Origin: NORP309 sp045107085
GTDB lineage: Bacteria; Pseudomonadota; Gammaproteobacteria; Xanthomonadales; Marinicellaceae
NCBI GenBank assembly: GCA_045107085.1
Contig: JBGCFT010000257.1
Span: 1 to 6,836, forward strand
DNA: 6,836 nt
Direction of reading: 5' to 3'
How positions within the stretch are numbered: the stretch's first letter is position 1; every line of letters starts with the position of its first letter. Made by a program: the position numbers and the translations under genes. Below the pieces are notes generated by a model. It worked only from the letters and a program-made list of their open reading frames with translations, was not told where the DNA came from and searched no databases. Below, in pieces: positions 6,603-6,836 of this stretch.

Positions 6603-6836
6603 GTTTTGTGGCCTGAGTCCGCGTACTGTTTGCCCCGTTTGCCAAATTTCAGATTCTCTGACTTCTTTAAGTTCTTTATTGAGTTTTTCTCTGTAATCTG
6701 GTTTTGAATTGGCTTCAATTGTGATTTGAGCTTCTTTACCTGTTTTGACACTGTTATATAGGTCTTCAAATAAAGGAGTATTCAAATCTCTGAATTTATG
6801 GCGCCAATCTAATGCTCCTCGTTGCGCGGTTGTTGA
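6597..6836 (-). CDS. ilvC: Ketol-acid reductoisomerase, C-terminal 79 residues (5' end outside window)
   Basis: This is the 3' end of a gene that runs in from beyond the right edge; the frame stays open to position 6836 and closes with TAA at 6599-6597. The visible residues begin S-T-T-A-Q-R-G-A-L-D-W and continue through N-S-K-P-D-Y-R-E-K-L and E-S-E-I-W-Q to V-R-G-L-R-P-Q-N-S. I recognise this as the C-terminal helical domain of ketol-acid reductoisomerase. The family converts 2-acetolactate or 2-aceto-2-hydroxybutanoate to the dihydroxy-acid with NADPH and Mg2+, in the cytoplasm, for valine/leucine and isoleucine synthesis. The opening STTAQRG probably corresponds to the SDTAEYG motif of other members, whose Ser contacts substrate; that alignment is inferred. 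The TTG at 6785 lies inside the homologous region and is not a start. ilvA follows 37 bases downstream in the same direction, which fits one operon. The NADPH-binding domain cannot be judged here. Confidence 0.9.
   Translation of the reverse strand, partial: STTAQRGALDWRHKFRDLNTPLFEDLYNSVKTGKEAQITIEANSKPDYREKLNKELKEVRESEIWQTGQTVRGLRPQNS

Noticed and set aside
6587..6769. 60-codon Lys-rich minus-strand frame at the ilvC end
   Set aside because: It is an alternative frame of the ilvC coding sequence, whose own frame gives clear family motifs.

Overview
The window is AT-rich (about one third G+C by eye) and bacterial. All genes are on the minus strand, so the biological reading order runs from position 6836 down to 1. 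In that order it holds the 3' end of ilvC (ketol-acid reductoisomerase), ilvA (threonine ammonia-lyase with one ACT-like domain), a 1200-residue exported DUF3857/transglutaminase-like protein with TPRs, a 93-residue small membrane protein, and an exported M28-family zinc aminopeptidase. Coding density is very high: the largest gap is about 80 bases, and there is no gene-free stretch over 300 bases. I see no tRNA, rRNA, CRISPR array, insertion sequence or phage gene.

The organism looks like a Gram-negative bacterium. Three genes have clear Sec-type signal peptides. The aminopeptidase ends in a D-D-F-I-F-V-N-G-F-E tail. From memory, this kind of '(I/F)F-x-(D/N)GFE' ending is common on secreted proteins of Marinicella and relatives of the Xanthomonadales. 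Together with the low G+C this makes a Marinicella-like gammaproteobacterium my best guess. It is only an inference, because the ilvC-ilvA pair and DUF3857 proteins also occur in Bacteroidetes.

Two functional blocks are visible. Positions 5312-6836 are the end of a branched-chain amino acid operon: IlvC acts in the isoleucine/valine pathway and IlvA makes the 2-oxobutanoate that feeds isoleucine synthesis. An 18-bp perfect palindrome sits on the ilvC stop codon. Positions 42-5230 look like a separate three-gene unit for exported proteins. It has its own candidate promoter (TTGCTA-N17-GATAAT) and a good Shine-Dalgarno sequence in the 81-base gap after ilvA. The last two genes overlap by 20 bases, so they are probably translationally coupled. 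A transglutaminase/protease-fold protein, a small membrane protein and a secreted aminopeptidase could form an envelope or secreted protein-processing module, but no substrate can be read from the sequence.

No clearly new system is evident. The points most worth a second look are the three-gene exported module, the NGFE tail, the Cys/His cluster in the aminopeptidase N-terminal region, and the unrecognised small membrane protein.
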